Source: SMWN01 sp965221455
GTDB taxonomy: Bacteria; Pseudomonadota; Gammaproteobacteria; Eutrophobiales; Eutrophobiaceae
Direction of reading: 5' to 3'
Length of the DNA stretch: 64,000 bases
Assembly (NCBI GenBank): GCA_965221455.1
Contig: OZ244890.1
Location: forward strand, 186,001-250,000
Part shown: positions 27,421 through 36,658 of the stretch, in pieces
Layout of the letters: the number at the start of each line of letters is the position of its first letter
How positions within the stretch are numbered: the stretch's first letter is position 1
The notes under the pieces: model-generated
Database searches by the model: none
What the model saw: the letters and a program-made list of their open reading frames with translations, nothing else
What the model was told of the DNA's origin: nothing
Program-made: the position numbers and the translations under genes

Positions 27421-28227
27421 CTAAATAACATCAATTGCGTGCCGCATCGCTAATAGATAATCACTTATTTTTCTCAGTGAAGCAGCTGAATCATCTGTCA
27501 ATTTCCCGGCAATACCCACTATTGAACTACCCACGACGACGGCATCACTTACTTTCGCAACACTTGCCGCACTCTCGGGATCTCTGATGCCGAATCCGAC
27601 ACCGACGGGCAGTGTTGAGTGTTTTTTTATCTCACACACCGACTCCCGTACAGAATCCATATCCAACCTGTCACTTCCAGTAACGCCTTTAAGAGAAACA
27701 TAATATATAAATCCACTGGTCACTCCCGCAATATATTTTTGGCGTTTGGTATCAGTTGTCGGTGATATCAGGAAGACCATATCAATATCATGCTCCACCA
27801 GAATCGCCTTGAGGGATGTCGCTTCTTCAGGCGGCATATCCACAATTAAAACTCCATCAACCCCCGCGCTCGCCGCTGCTGTTGAAAATTTCTCATAGCC
27901 CATAATTTCAATCGGATTCAGGTAGCCCATTAATATCACAGGTGTAACTTGATTGTCTTTACGAAATGATGACACCATTTCGATAACATCATTTAAAGTC
28001 GTACCATGAAACAGAGAACGTTCGCTGCCTCTTTGTATTACAGGACCATCCGCTATTGGATCGGAAAAAGGCACGCCTAATTCAATGATATCAGCACCGC
28101 CATCCACCAAGGCCTGCATAAACGACAAAGTAAAATCCGGCTTTGGATCACCAGCGACAATGAAAGGAATCAGACATTTGCGGTTTTCTTCTTGCAAATG
28201 ATTAAAACAACTTGCTATGCGACTCAT
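27421..28227 (-). CDS. trpA: Tryptophan synthase alpha chain
   Basis: The 268-residue TIM barrel that cleaves indole-3-glycerol phosphate and passes indole to TrpB. The catalytic residues are at their usual places: Glu49 in IIELGVPFSD and Asp60 in PIADGP. The phosphate-binding loops are represented by YYVSLKGVTG and GVGFGIRD. It follows trpB, but 270 bases separate them, longer than in most operons where the pair is coupled. Apart from a weak resemblance to the dispersed repeat I see nothing in that gap. Confidence 0.97.
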   Translation of the reverse strand: MSRIASCFNHLQEENRKCLIPFIVAGDPKPDFTLSFMQALVDGGADIIELGVPFSDPIADGPVIQRGSERSLFHGTTLNDVIEMVSSFRKDNQVTPVILMGYLNPIEIMGYEKFSTAAASAGVDGVLIVDMPPEEATSLKAILVEHDIDMVFLISPTTDTKRQKYIAGVTSGFIYYVSLKGVTGSDRLDMDSVRESVCEIKKHSTLPVGVGFGIRDPESAASVAKVSDAVVVGSSIVGIAGKLTDDSAASLRKISDYLLAMRHAIDVI

Positions 28228-28497
28228 AAATTATAAAACCAGTTATCTATTTATTATTTTTTAAATACGGGACTCAATTCAAACATAATCTACATCTTCT
28301 TATCACTCAGTGACATTTCCAAAAGTTCAATTGCCATACCAGACATATCTTTGTAATTTTGTAATTCATGGGAAATGGGCCAACAAGTTAACGTTTTAGT
28401 CGCAACTTTCAGAAATTCCGCAACCTATCTTTGCTCAGTTCGTGAACCACCATGAGGTTCAATTAATCGGCCTCTACTTATCCATGGCAACTCCCAT

Positions 28498-29697
28498 CTA
28501 TAAAGCGATGCCCTCCAGTTTGGCAACTGTCTGGATGTCTTTGTCTCCCCGACCGGACAAATTGATGACAATAATCTCGTCTTTGCGCATGTTCGGTGCC
28601 AACTTTGTGGCATATGCCAAAGCATGGCTGGATTCTAATGCCGGCATAATACCTTCTATTTTGGTTAGATCATGAAACGCATGTAGTGCTTCATTATCAT
28701 TGACAGCGACATACTGTGCGCGTCCACTATCCTTCAACCATGAATGCTCAGGTCCAACTCCGGGATAGTCGAGTCCGGCGGAGACAGAGTGTGTTTCCAT
28801 AATCTGGCCGTTTTCATCTTCCATCAGATAAGTTCTGTTGCCATGTAAAACGCCTGGTTTACCTGCGTTCAGAGGCGCAGCATGTCGCCCCGTTTCCAGA
28901 CCGTCACCACCTGCCTCAACACCGTACATGACAACCTTTTTATCATCAAGGAAAGGATAAAACAGGCCCATAGCGTTTGAACCGCCACCCACGCACGCCA
29001 GCAACACATCCGGCAGGCGCCCCACTTGTTCCAAACATTGTTGTCTTGCCTCGCGTCCAATCACAGCCTGGAAGTCTCTTACCATGGCAGGATAGGGATG
29101 TGGTCCAGCCACCGTTCCAATAATATAAAACGTATCATCAATATTCGTTACCCAATCCCGCATCGCCTCATTGAGTGCATCTTTTAGGGTCCTTGAACCG
29201 GATTCCACCGGGACAACAGTCGCTCCCAACAATTTCATACGGAATACATTGCTTGACTGTCTTTGTATATCCTCTGATCCCATATAAACAATACATTGCA
29301 GACCCAGCCTGGCAGCCACAGTCGCCGATGCAACACCATGCTGCCCTGCACCGGTTTCAGCAATAATTCTGGTTTTACCCATGCGCTTTGCCAATAAAGC
29401 CTGACCCACAGTGTTATTGATCTTATGTGCTCCGGTGTGATTCAAATCTTCTCGTTTCAAATATATCTGGGCACCGCCCAGGATTTGTGACCAGCGCCGG
29501 GCATGATACAGGGGTGACGGTCTGCCGACGTAATGATGCAATTCATCATCAAGCTCTGCCAAAAACTCGGGTTCTTTTAAATAGCGTGTATAGGCCTCTG
29601 TCAATTTGTCCAGTGGACTCATCAGTGTTTCAGCAACGAATTTACCGCCGTAAGATCCGAAATGACCATTTTCATCAGGTAAACTATTATTTTGCAT
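28498..29697 (-). CDS. trpB: Tryptophan synthase beta chain
   Basis: The 399-residue PLP enzyme that condenses indole with serine. PLP binds Lys92 in LNHTGAHKINN, and the phosphate-binding loop is VGGGSNAMG. FGSYGGKFVAETLMSPL starts the protein, and QHGVASATVAARLG and the C-terminal NLSGRGDKDI are typical of the TrpB1 class that partners with TrpA. Its first 11 bases overlap the end of trpF, so trpF and trpB are probably translationally coupled. In Pseudomonas the corresponding cluster has trpF alone, with trpB and trpA elsewhere. Confidence 0.97.
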   Translation of the reverse strand: MQNNSLPDENGHFGSYGGKFVAETLMSPLDKLTEAYTRYLKEPEFLAELDDELHHYVGRPSPLYHARRWSQILGGAQIYLKREDLNHTGAHKINNTVGQALLAKRMGKTRIIAETGAGQHGVASATVAARLGLQCIVYMGSEDIQRQSSNVFRMKLLGATVVPVESGSRTLKDALNEAMRDWVTNIDDTFYIIGTVAGPHPYPAMVRDFQAVIGREARQQCLEQVGRLPDVLLACVGGGSNAMGLFYPFLDDKKVVMYGVEAGGDGLETGRHAAPLNAGKPGVLHGNRTYLMEDENGQIMETHSVSAGLDYPGVGPEHSWLKDSGRAQYVAVNDNEALHAFHDLTKIEGIMPALESSHALAYATKLAPNMRKDEIIVINLSGRGDKDIQTVAKLEGIAL

Positions 29698-30343
29698 GCA
29701 TGACCTTTTGTATAAATTCTTCTATCATCACGGCATCCTTGACTCCGGCACCAATTTCAACACCACCACTGACATCAATCGCATAAGGCGAAACTTCACG
29801 AATTGCTTCAGCAACATTATCAGCCGCTAATCCTCCAGCCAGAATTATCCGCTGATTTAAGCCTGAAGGTATTCTCGACCAATCAAAGCTTTGCCCCGTC
29901 CCACCGTGAACCCCGGAAACAAAACTGTCCAGTAATAAAGCAGCAGCATCAGAATAGTCAGTACTTGACTGAAACAAGTCAACACCCTCACGCATTCTAA
30001 CGGCTTTAATGTATGGCTTGTTATGAGATCGACATTCTGCGGGGCTTTCCTCACCATGAAACTGTAACAGGTCTATCGCAACGACATCCAAAACCGATCT
30101 AATCTCTATCTCTGATGCATTAACAAACAGGGCGACCTTGCTTACAAAAGGAGGTATTGCGCATGCAATCTCGGCAGCCTTCTCATGATTTATACAGCGT
30201 GGACTTTCTGCAAAGAACACAAACCCTATCGCATCAGCACCTGACTCTACTGCACTGATAGCATCTTCAACACGAGTGATCCCACATACCTTGACCCTGG
30301 TACGTCCAATACAATTTTTCGAAGTCATGTTCACAGACGGCAC
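29687..30343 (-). CDS. trpF: Phosphoribosylanthranilate isomerase
   Basis: The 218-residue single-domain (beta/alpha)8 isomerase of tryptophan synthesis. The catalytic Cys20 lies in VKVCGITR and the catalytic Asp in YAIDVSGGVE; GFVFFAESPRCI and LLQFHGEE are further family motifs. The GTG at 30343 comes one base after the truA stop, and no separate ribosome-binding site is seen, suggesting coupling to truA. An internal ATG five codons later is also possible. The gene is a monofunctional TrpF, not the TrpC-TrpF fusion of enterobacteria. Confidence 0.95.
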   Translation of the reverse strand: MPSVNMTSKNCIGRTRVKVCGITRVEDAISAVESGADAIGFVFFAESPRCINHEKAAEIACAIPPFVSKVALFVNASEIEIRSVLDVVAIDLLQFHGEESPAECRSHNKPYIKAVRMREGVDLFQSSTDYSDAAALLLDSFVSGVHGGTGQSFDWSRIPSGLNQRIILAGGLAADNVAEAIREVSPYAIDVSGGVEIGAGVKDAVMIEEFIQKVMHAK

Positions 30344-30344
30344 A

Positions 30345-31133
30345 TCATATCGTGGTCATAGCATACTGTGAAACAACGGGTACCGGGATACCATATTTCT
30401 CCGGATACCGAATCATCGCAAGATACAGCCCGTCTGCTGCGGCTGTCTTTGCCGCTTTTGTTCTGTCTTTTAGCGCTAAAATTTCAGAAGCCCACGAAAC
30501 TTCGGCTTCGCCACGGCCAATTCTTATCAATACGCCCGCAATATTTCTGACCATATGATGTAAGAATGCATTCGCCTCAATTTCGAGTATCACATAATCA
30601 TCAACTCTTCTAACATCCAGTCTTTTGACATCTCGATTCGGACTTTTAGCTTGGCATGCGACGGTTCGGAATGAAGTGAAATCATGTTCGCCAATCAAGA
30701 ATTTAGCAGCCGACTGCATTCGACTTTCATCCAAAGCTCGTCTCTCCCAGGTAACCTTGCCCATATGTAGTCCCGGTCTGGTTTGTCTGTTTAGGATAAT
30801 ATATCTGTATGTTCTCGCGATGGCGGAAAATCGCGCATGAAATTCATCATCAACCCGCTTAGCCCAAAGGACACTAATATCATGAGGAAGATTAACATTA
30901 CCGCCAGCCACCCATGAATACAAATCGCGTTCAATGTCGGTCTCAAAATGAACAACCTGATGTAATGCATGAACACCTGTGTCTGTTCGTCCCGCACAAC
31001 TAACTATTATTTCTTGATCGGCGATTTTAGAAAGTGATTTCTCAACGAATTCCTGAATGCCGCCAGAGGTGGCTTGACGCTGCCACCCGTAGTATGAAGT
31101 CCCGCAATATTCAATACCAAGTGCTATTTTCAT
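30345..31133 (-). CDS. truA: tRNA pseudouridine(38-40) synthase
   Basis: The 262-residue TruA isomerises uridines 38-40 in the anticodon stem of many tRNAs. The catalytic Asp51 lies in CAGRTDTGVHALHQ. YYGWQRQ near the N-terminus and NAFLHHMVRNIAGVL near the C-terminus are family motifs. It is the first gene of a tight truA-trpF-trpB run, as in Pseudomonas, where truA and trpF also follow fimV. The 197-base gap to fimV holds a copy of the dispersed short repeat on the opposite strand (31221-31246). Confidence 0.96.
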   Translation of the reverse strand: MKIALGIEYCGTSYYGWQRQATSGGIQEFVEKSLSKIADQEIIVSCAGRTDTGVHALHQVVHFETDIERDLYSWVAGGNVNLPHDISVLWAKRVDDEFHARFSAIARTYRYIILNRQTRPGLHMGKVTWERRALDESRMQSAAKFLIGEHDFTSFRTVACQAKSPNRDVKRLDVRRVDDYVILEIEANAFLHHMVRNIAGVLIRIGRGEAEVSWASEILALKDRTKAAKTAAADGLYLAMIRYPEKYGIPVPVVSQYAMTTI

Positions 31134-31330
31134 AAATTACACTATGGGTAAAACCAGAACAGGGATATGAAACCAGCGACATGCCTGTTTTAACAATGCA
31201 ATTATTAATTTAGGGGATCTTCTGATTAAGTCATGAACCCGACTTTCATATCAATCCATTTATTCACATAAGACGTAGAGCACGAACATCTCACCCAGAA
31301 TTTTTTACCAATTGGTTTTGAGTAAAAACT

Positions 31331-34300
31331 TTAGCCTATCTGTCCGATGAGTTCCTCGGCTTGTTTACGATAGCTATCACTTCCCTTAGTAAGGATCTCT
31401 TCAAGGATTGTTTTTGCGTTATCAGTATCACCTAATTCAATATAGGCTTTTGCCAGATCAAGCTGGCTAGCCATTTCTTCATCATACGATTGCTTATCGG
31501 CACGATCCGATTTAGGCATCTGCAGCGTCTTGTCGGATTCAATTTCAGCCATAGTGAGACTATCGGCACTCTCTGCAGGCATTTGTACGGTTGACTCCAT
31601 GTCCATGTCCATGTCCATATCAGCATCCGACCCTGTACTACTATCTAAAATATCTAATCCAGAGTCATTATCTCTCTTTGAATCATCAAGCTCCAAGTTG
31701 GCAAATTCATTGGCATCGTCATCCAAAGCCAAATCAAAATCCAAACCATCCGATTCTCCTTCTGTAGAATCATCAGTATCCATTCCACCGGATTTTTCCT
31801 TTACAACCTCTTCACCGGCAATTTCGTCAAGCGAGATATCCAGCAACTCATCATCACCATCAGACTGAGCAGATAACGTTGAATCAGTGTCCGGGACTAC
31901 TGTCACATCCAGTGCGTCCTCATCCTCTCCTCCACCAGTGATACTTAGTGTGTCCATGCCAACTGTTGCCTCTGCACCGGAAACTTCGTCAAGCGAGATA
32001 TCCAGCAACTCATCACCACCATCAGACTGAGCAGATAACGTTGAATCAGTGTCCGAGACCGCTGTCATATCCAGTGCGTCCCCATCCTCTCCATCAGTCA
32101 TGCTGAGTGTGTCCATGCCAACTGTTGCCTCTGCACCGGAAACTTCGTCAAGCGAGATATCCAGCAACTCATCACCACCATCAGACTGAGCAGATAACGT
32201 TGAATCAGTGTCCGAGACCGCTGTCATATCCAGTGCGTCCCCATCCTCTCCATCAGTCATGCTGAGTGTGTCCATGCCAACTGTTGCCTCTGCACCGGAA
32301 ACTTCGTCAAGCGAGATATCCAGCAACTCATCACCACCATCAGACTGAGCAGATAACGTTGAATCAGTGTCCGAGACCGCTGTCATATCCAGTGCGTCCC
32401 CATCCTCTCCATCAGTCATGCTGAGTGTGTCCATGCCAACTGTTGCCTCTGCACCGGAAGTTTTGTCAAGCGAGATATCCAGCAACTCATCACCACCATC
32501 AGACAAAATAGATAGCGTTGAATCCGTATCTGCGACTGCTGTCACATCCAGTATGTCCTCTTCCTCTCCACCAGTAATGCCGAGTGTGTCCGTGCTAGCT
32601 GTTGCCTCTTCGCCGGAAGTTGCATCAAATGTGATGTCCAGCAACTCATTACCACCATCAGACTGAACAGATAGCGTAGAATCCATGCCTGCGACTGCTG
32701 TCACATCCAGTATATTATCATCCTCTCCCCCGGCAACGCTTAGTGTGTCAGCATTAGCCGCCGCTTCCTCATCTTCTCCTGCTACAGGCGTATCAAATAA
32801 AGCACGATTGGGTGACATCTCTTGCCACATTGCTGTTGTCATGTCCCAGTGAGCACCTTCTCCATCTGTTTTTTCGTGGACGGTTCTGGCTGCTTCTTCG
32901 TATGACGCCTTGTTACCTGAAGCATAGAACACTTCCAGCAGTTTACAGTGGAAATTGAGATTATCTGGTTCTTCTTTCAGCGCATTCCTCACAAAAGACT
33001 CGGCTTCATCAAAATATTCATAGGCGAGAAAGACATTCACCTCCTCCATAGGATCGTCTTCTTCTGCAACCGTTTCAGGACTACTTTCTTCAGGAATATC
33101 AGGTATCTCAAATACATCTTCCGCATCACCCTCAGGCGAAATCATATCGTCTTCACCGCCTGGAGTACCGCTCTCTCCAGGAATATCAGATGTCCTAAAT
33201 GTATCCTCACCACCTGCAGCATCTATGTCGTCCTCAGGCAAAACTGTATCGTCTTCACTTCCTGGAATAACGGTGACAGCTTCAGACTCGACAATATCCT
33301 CTGACGGTAAATCAGCAATCACCTCCGCCTTTGCAGCGCGGCGTTTAGACACGAATAGCATCGCCAGAACAAACAGTACGAGTCCCCCAACAATTCCAGC
33401 AATTATCATCAAATAATCTTTTGCTATTCCGAGCAGGCCCATCACACTATCTTTTGCTATTCCAACCAGATCCATCACACTGTCTTTTGCTATTCCAACC
33501 AGGCCCATCACACTGTCTTTTGCTATTCCAACCAGGCCCATGAAACCGGACAATGCGCCATCGGAAGCAGCGCCATCAACATCTTCAACAACCACTTCAT
33601 CAACTCCTTTCGGTTCTTCAACGGCATCCTCTTCCACGGTCTCGTCAATAACTTCCTCAGTGACTTCAGTCACCTCTTTTGTATCAGTTTCGGTCACTGT
33701 TGCATCTGTGCTATCTTGCTCTACCGCCGCTTCTACCGTTGCAATTATTATTTGTTCCTGCATGGCCGCCAGCTCATCTTCTTTCAGCACAATCAAACGC
33801 TTCAGATCATCAATGATGCCTTCAGTTTCGGTCAGCTTGTCCTTAAGTTCGGCATTTTCCATCGACAGCGTTGCGATAGATTCATTTGCCAGTACCAACT
33901 CACTGTGCAAAGAATCCATATCAGCACTGGACGGCTCAGCGGAACTCTGATCACTCACGGAACCCTGGTCAGATTCAGAAATGAGGCGTAACTTCGCCTC
34001 ACTAGTTTCTTCAACATCCATGACAGTGGGTTCACTCTCAATATCGACTGTTTCGGTCTCAGGAACTGCTTCGGTCTCCGAACCGGGTGCGCCCGCACCC
34101 TGCACTCTGGCGGGAACATTAGATGATGCAACACGACCTTTGTATTCATCCCACAATGCATTCTGACTGCGAACCTGCGCCAACGCATGCACCTGAGCCA
34201 GAGAACTGACCTCAGATTCGTTCGGTATCTGCAAAACGGCACCACGTTTGAGACCATTAATATTATTTTCGATAAATGCCTCGGGGTTAGCACTCAATAT

Positions 34301-34948
34301 GGCCAGCATCATCTGTTGAATACTGATCGATGAATCCGGCCTGACTGCCTTGGCGATGGACCACAAGGTATCGCCCGTCACTGCGGGTCCATAGTCACCG
34401 CCCGAATAATTGGCTAAACCTGACGCTGCATAATCCGGCGTCGATCTTGCCGCAACACCTACGCGTGGTTCATCGACAACTTGATTATCACCCATGCCCT
34501 TGTCAACGGCAGATGTTTGAGGATGGAGCACGGCTTGTTTTTTGTCGTCAGATGCAGGGTATATAGGTGGATCAAATAAAACGGTGTACTCCCTGTACAA
34601 TCTGCCCCTGGACCAATTTATCTCAAGCAGGAAATTGAGGAAGGGTTCGCGGATTGCTTCGTTGGTACGAATTTGTATGTAGTCGGAACCGCCGTCAAAT
34701 TCCTGCACAGCAAAGCGCAAACGAGAGAGTAAAAATGTTCTTCGAATACCTGCACGTTCAAAAGCCTCATCGTCAGCGAGAGAAATCTTTAAGCTATCAA
34801 GCTCGTCAACAGTCGCGGAGAGTAGCTCAACTCTCGCCTTAAATGGTTGGTTTAATCCAGACTGAAGCTCTAGTTTTCCCAGACCCAAAGCATTCGACAC
34901 CGTCGGCATTACCAGCGCCAATAAAACCAACGTTATTCTAAATTTCAT
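31331..34948 (-). CDS. fimV: FimV-like pilus/polarity hub protein with LysM domain
   Basis: From the chosen start (ATG 34948, with AGGA at good spacing; the ATG eight codons upstream lacks one) the 1205 residues show a signal peptide (MKFRITLVLLALVMPTVSNA), the FimV N-domain (LGKLELQSGLNQPF... to the INWSRGRLYREYTVLFDPP end), a LysM domain (about 187-246), a short coiled coil (about 350-400), four 11-residue repeats directly before a transmembrane helix (about 515-535), a very acidic cytoplasmic region with six tandem units of about 53 residues, and the C-terminal FimV helical domain (LAKAYIELGDTDNAKTILEEIL). FimV binds peptidoglycan and organises type IV pili and polar proteins. It lies between asd and truA, as in Pseudomonas. 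Confidence 0.93.
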   Translation of the reverse strand: MKFRITLVLLALVMPTVSNALGLGKLELQSGLNQPFKARVELLSATVDELDSLKISLADDEAFERAGIRRTFLLSRLRFAVQEFDGGSDYIQIRTNEAIREPFLNFLLEINWSRGRLYREYTVLFDPPIYPASDDKKQAVLHPQTSAVDKGMGDNQVVDEPRVGVAARSTPDYAASGLANYSGGDYGPAVTGDTLWSIAKAVRPDSSISIQQMMLAILSANPEAFIENNINGLKRGAVLQIPNESEVSSLAQVHALAQVRSQNALWDEYKGRVASSNVPARVQGAGAPGSETEAVPETETVDIESEPTVMDVEETSEAKLRLISESDQGSVSDQSSAEPSSADMDSLHSELVLANESIATLSMENAELKDKLTETEGIIDDLKRLIVLKEDELAAMQEQIIIATVEAAVEQDSTDATVTETDTKEVTEVTEEVIDETVEEDAVEEPKGVDEVVVEDVDGAASDGALSGFMGLVGIAKDSVMGLVGIAKDSVMDLVGIAKDSVMGLLGIAKDYLMIIAGIVGGLVLFVLAMLFVSKRRAAKAEVIADLPSEDIVESEAVTVIPGSEDDTVLPEDDIDAAGGEDTFRTSDIPGESGTPGGEDDMISPEGDAEDVFEIPDIPEESSPETVAEEDDPMEEVNVFLAYEYFDEAESFVRNALKEEPDNLNFHCKLLEVFYASGNKASYEEAARTVHEKTDGEGAHWDMTTAMWQEMSPNRALFDTPVAGEDEEAAANADTLSVAGGEDDNILDVTAVAGMDSTLSVQSDGGNELLDITFDATSGEEATASTDTLGITGGEEEDILDVTAVADTDSTLSILSDGGDELLDISLDKTSGAEATVGMDTLSMTDGEDGDALDMTAVSDTDSTLSAQSDGGDELLDISLDEVSGAEATVGMDTLSMTDGEDGDALDMTAVSDTDSTLSAQSDGGDELLDISLDEVSGAEATVGMDTLSMTDGEDGDALDMTAVSDTDSTLSAQSDGGDELLDISLDEVSGAEATVGMDTLSITGGGEDEDALDVTVVPDTDSTLSAQSDGDDELLDISLDEIAGEEVVKEKSGGMDTDDSTEGESDGLDFDLALDDDANEFANLELDDSKRDNDSGLDILDSSTGSDADMDMDMDMESTVQMPAESADSLTMAEIESDKTLQMPKSDRADKQSYDEEMASQLDLAKAYIELGDTDNAKTILEEILTKGSDSYRKQAEELIGQIG
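31819..32775. repeat. 159-bp tandem repeats in the cytoplasmic part of fimV
   Basis: Six units, with equivalent points at 31819, 31981, 32140, 32299, 32458 and 32617. The spacing is 159 bases (53 residues) except the first, which is 162. The middle three are almost identical in DNA; the outer ones have diverged. Each encodes an acidic unit with DTLS...GED...LDVTAV.DTDSTLS and ELLDISLD. Number changes by recombination are likely between strains. Confidence 0.92.
33417..33548. repeat. 33-bp tandem repeats before the fimV transmembrane helix
   Basis: Four head-to-tail 33-base units (starting 33417, 33450, 33483 and 33516) encode 11-residue units of the type MGLVGIAKDSV. The units run straight into the transmembrane helix and make a regular amphipathic stretch at the membrane face. 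Near-identity of the middle units points to recent duplication. Confidence 0.9.
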
Positions 34949-35027
34949 CTGGTTTTCCTGCTTCTGTGTCATTCTTGAAAAACGCCCGTAGGTACCATGA
35001 AACCGGAGTTCAGTAAAAACCTCGGCG

Positions 35028-35414
35028 TCATTGTCCGAGGTTCAAGAGTATTGAAAATTCTTTTTGCATATGCCCACCTGACCAGCGCATGTCCAGAAGA
35101 AAACTGAGTGCCGGCTCGCGTAAAGTATTTTTGCTGCTAACCTTCAAGTAGGATTGCTCCCCACTATTTCTAACAAGTTCAACCCTCAAGTCATGCCAAA
35201 CCTGTGCCCCTAAAGATTGTCCTTCAGGAATGACCACACCCAGCCTTAGTCCTTCAAGCTCGCTCTCTTGCGAATAGACTAATGGAATTACCGCGTTAAG
35301 CGGTTGATTTAAGTGTGATTTTAATTCGAGTTTGCCTAATGCCAATGCTTGTGCCGCAGGTTGAAATCCTGCTACAAACAAAAACGAGGCCATCAATATA
35401 ATTCTTTTATTCAT
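35028..35414 (-). CDS. Stand-alone FimV N-terminal-domain protein
   Basis: The 128 residues start with a signal peptide (ILMASFLFVAGFQPAAQA) and then match only the N-terminal domain of FimV (LGKLELKSHLNQPLNAVIPL ... REPALSFLLDMRWSGGHMQKEFSILL), stopping where FimV would continue to its LysM domain. It lies directly upstream of fimV on the same strand, so it looks like a duplicated and shortened FimV head that remains exportable. A function in pilus or cell-wall assembly is inference from the domain. It could compete with FimV for a periplasmic partner, or be a decaying copy; the frame is intact and begins with a normal signal sequence, which favours a working gene. Confidence 0.8.
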   Translation of the reverse strand: MNKRIILMASFLFVAGFQPAAQALALGKLELKSHLNQPLNAVIPLVYSQESELEGLRLGVVIPEGQSLGAQVWHDLRVELVRNSGEQSYLKVSSKNTLREPALSFLLDMRWSGGHMQKEFSILLNLGQ

Positions 35415-35601
35415 CGATCTGCAGAATGTCCTGATTTTTTAAATAATTAAATTTCAATAAGTTAGGTAGTTTTCAACTGAAAGTAATCGCTCCCGGGACC
35501 CTACCCAAAAACGGGATTGTCACAACAACACACGGTGCCACACAAAACACCAACGACCCACAACCTACGAATTTTCTTTATAATTACGACCTAACTATAA
35601 C

Positions 35602-36624
35602 TTATAAATAGCTTTTTACCAAAATTTCGGCGATTTGAACACTATTTAATGCAGCTCCTTTACGTAGATTGTCAGAAACCAGCCACAGGTTGATACCACG
35701 AGGATGTGAAATATCTTCCCGAATACGCCCAACAAAGACAGGATCTTTGCCCGCAGCATCAGTCACAGCCGTCGGATAACCACCACCTTTGTGCTCATCC
35801 ACCACTTTAATGCCAGGCTTGTTTCTAAGTAATTTCTTAACTTCTTCCGCAAATAGTTTCTCTCTGGTCTCGATATGGACGGCTTCAGAGTGTCCATAAA
35901 AAACAGGGATTCTGACAGCAGTTGGATTTACCTGAATTGCATCATCTTCAAAGATTTTTCTGGTTTCCCAAACCATCTTCATCTCCTCCCTGGTGTAACC
36001 ATTGTCCTGAAAAATATCAATATGAGGCAATGCATTAAAAGCAATCTGTTTGGGGTAAACCTCACATACTGCAGATCGACCATTCAATAATTCGGCCGTT
36101 TGCTTCGCCAGCTCTTCTATCGCATCTGTTCCAGTACCCGACACCGCCTGATAAGTACAAACATTGATACGTTCAATGTAAGCAGCATCATGAATCGGTT
36201 TCAACGCCACCAGCATTTGAATCGTGGAACAATTTGGATTGGCGATTATCCCCCTGTTTTTATGTTCCGCGACAGCGTGAGGATTCACCTCCGGTACCAC
36301 CAGAGGCACATCTTCGTCATAACGAAACTGAGAGGTATTATCAATCACTACACAGCCTGCTTCGGCGGCACGTGGAACGTGAATTTTTGATATTGAGGCG
36401 CCTGGAGAAAAAAGACCGATGTCCACGCCCTTGAAATCAAAGGTCTCCAAATCCTCAACCACAATGGTTTTACCGTTAAAACGAATGGTTGATCCTGCGG
36501 AACGACTGCTGGCGAGTGCATAAACATTTTCCACAGGAAAATTACGCTCTTTTAAAATAGACAGCATGGTCCCACCGACGGCACCGGTCGCACCCACTAC
36601 AGCAACATTCAATTTCTTACTCAT
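35602..36624 (-). CDS. asd: Aspartate-semialdehyde dehydrogenase
   Basis: The 340 residues make aspartate semialdehyde from aspartyl phosphate with NADPH, feeding lysine/diaminopimelate, threonine and methionine synthesis. Landmarks are the dinucleotide loop VGATGAVGGTM (about 10-20), the nucleophile Cys132 in NPNCSTIQM, and the C-terminal HPRGINLWLVSDNLRKGAALN. It follows leuB by 35 bases, as in Pseudomonas (leuB-asd-fimV). The sequence is of the shorter NPNCSTIQ type found in Pseudomonas asd paralogues and Gram-positive bacteria, rather than the E. coli type. Confidence 0.96.
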   Translation of the reverse strand: MSKKLNVAVVGATGAVGGTMLSILKERNFPVENVYALASSRSAGSTIRFNGKTIVVEDLETFDFKGVDIGLFSPGASISKIHVPRAAEAGCVVIDNTSQFRYDEDVPLVVPEVNPHAVAEHKNRGIIANPNCSTIQMLVALKPIHDAAYIERINVCTYQAVSGTGTDAIEELAKQTAELLNGRSAVCEVYPKQIAFNALPHIDIFQDNGYTREEMKMVWETRKIFEDDAIQVNPTAVRIPVFYGHSEAVHIETREKLFAEEVKKLLRNKPGIKVVDEHKGGGYPTAVTDAAGKDPVFVGRIREDISHPRGINLWLVSDNLRKGAALNSVQIAEILVKSYL

Positions 36625-36658
36625 TCACTAATTCATTACCTGATTCAATTTGTATTAA

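Noticed and set aside
31819..32775. Regular 159-bp repeats considered as a CRISPR or satellite
   Set aside because: The units are too long, have no spacers and are coding in frame within fimV.
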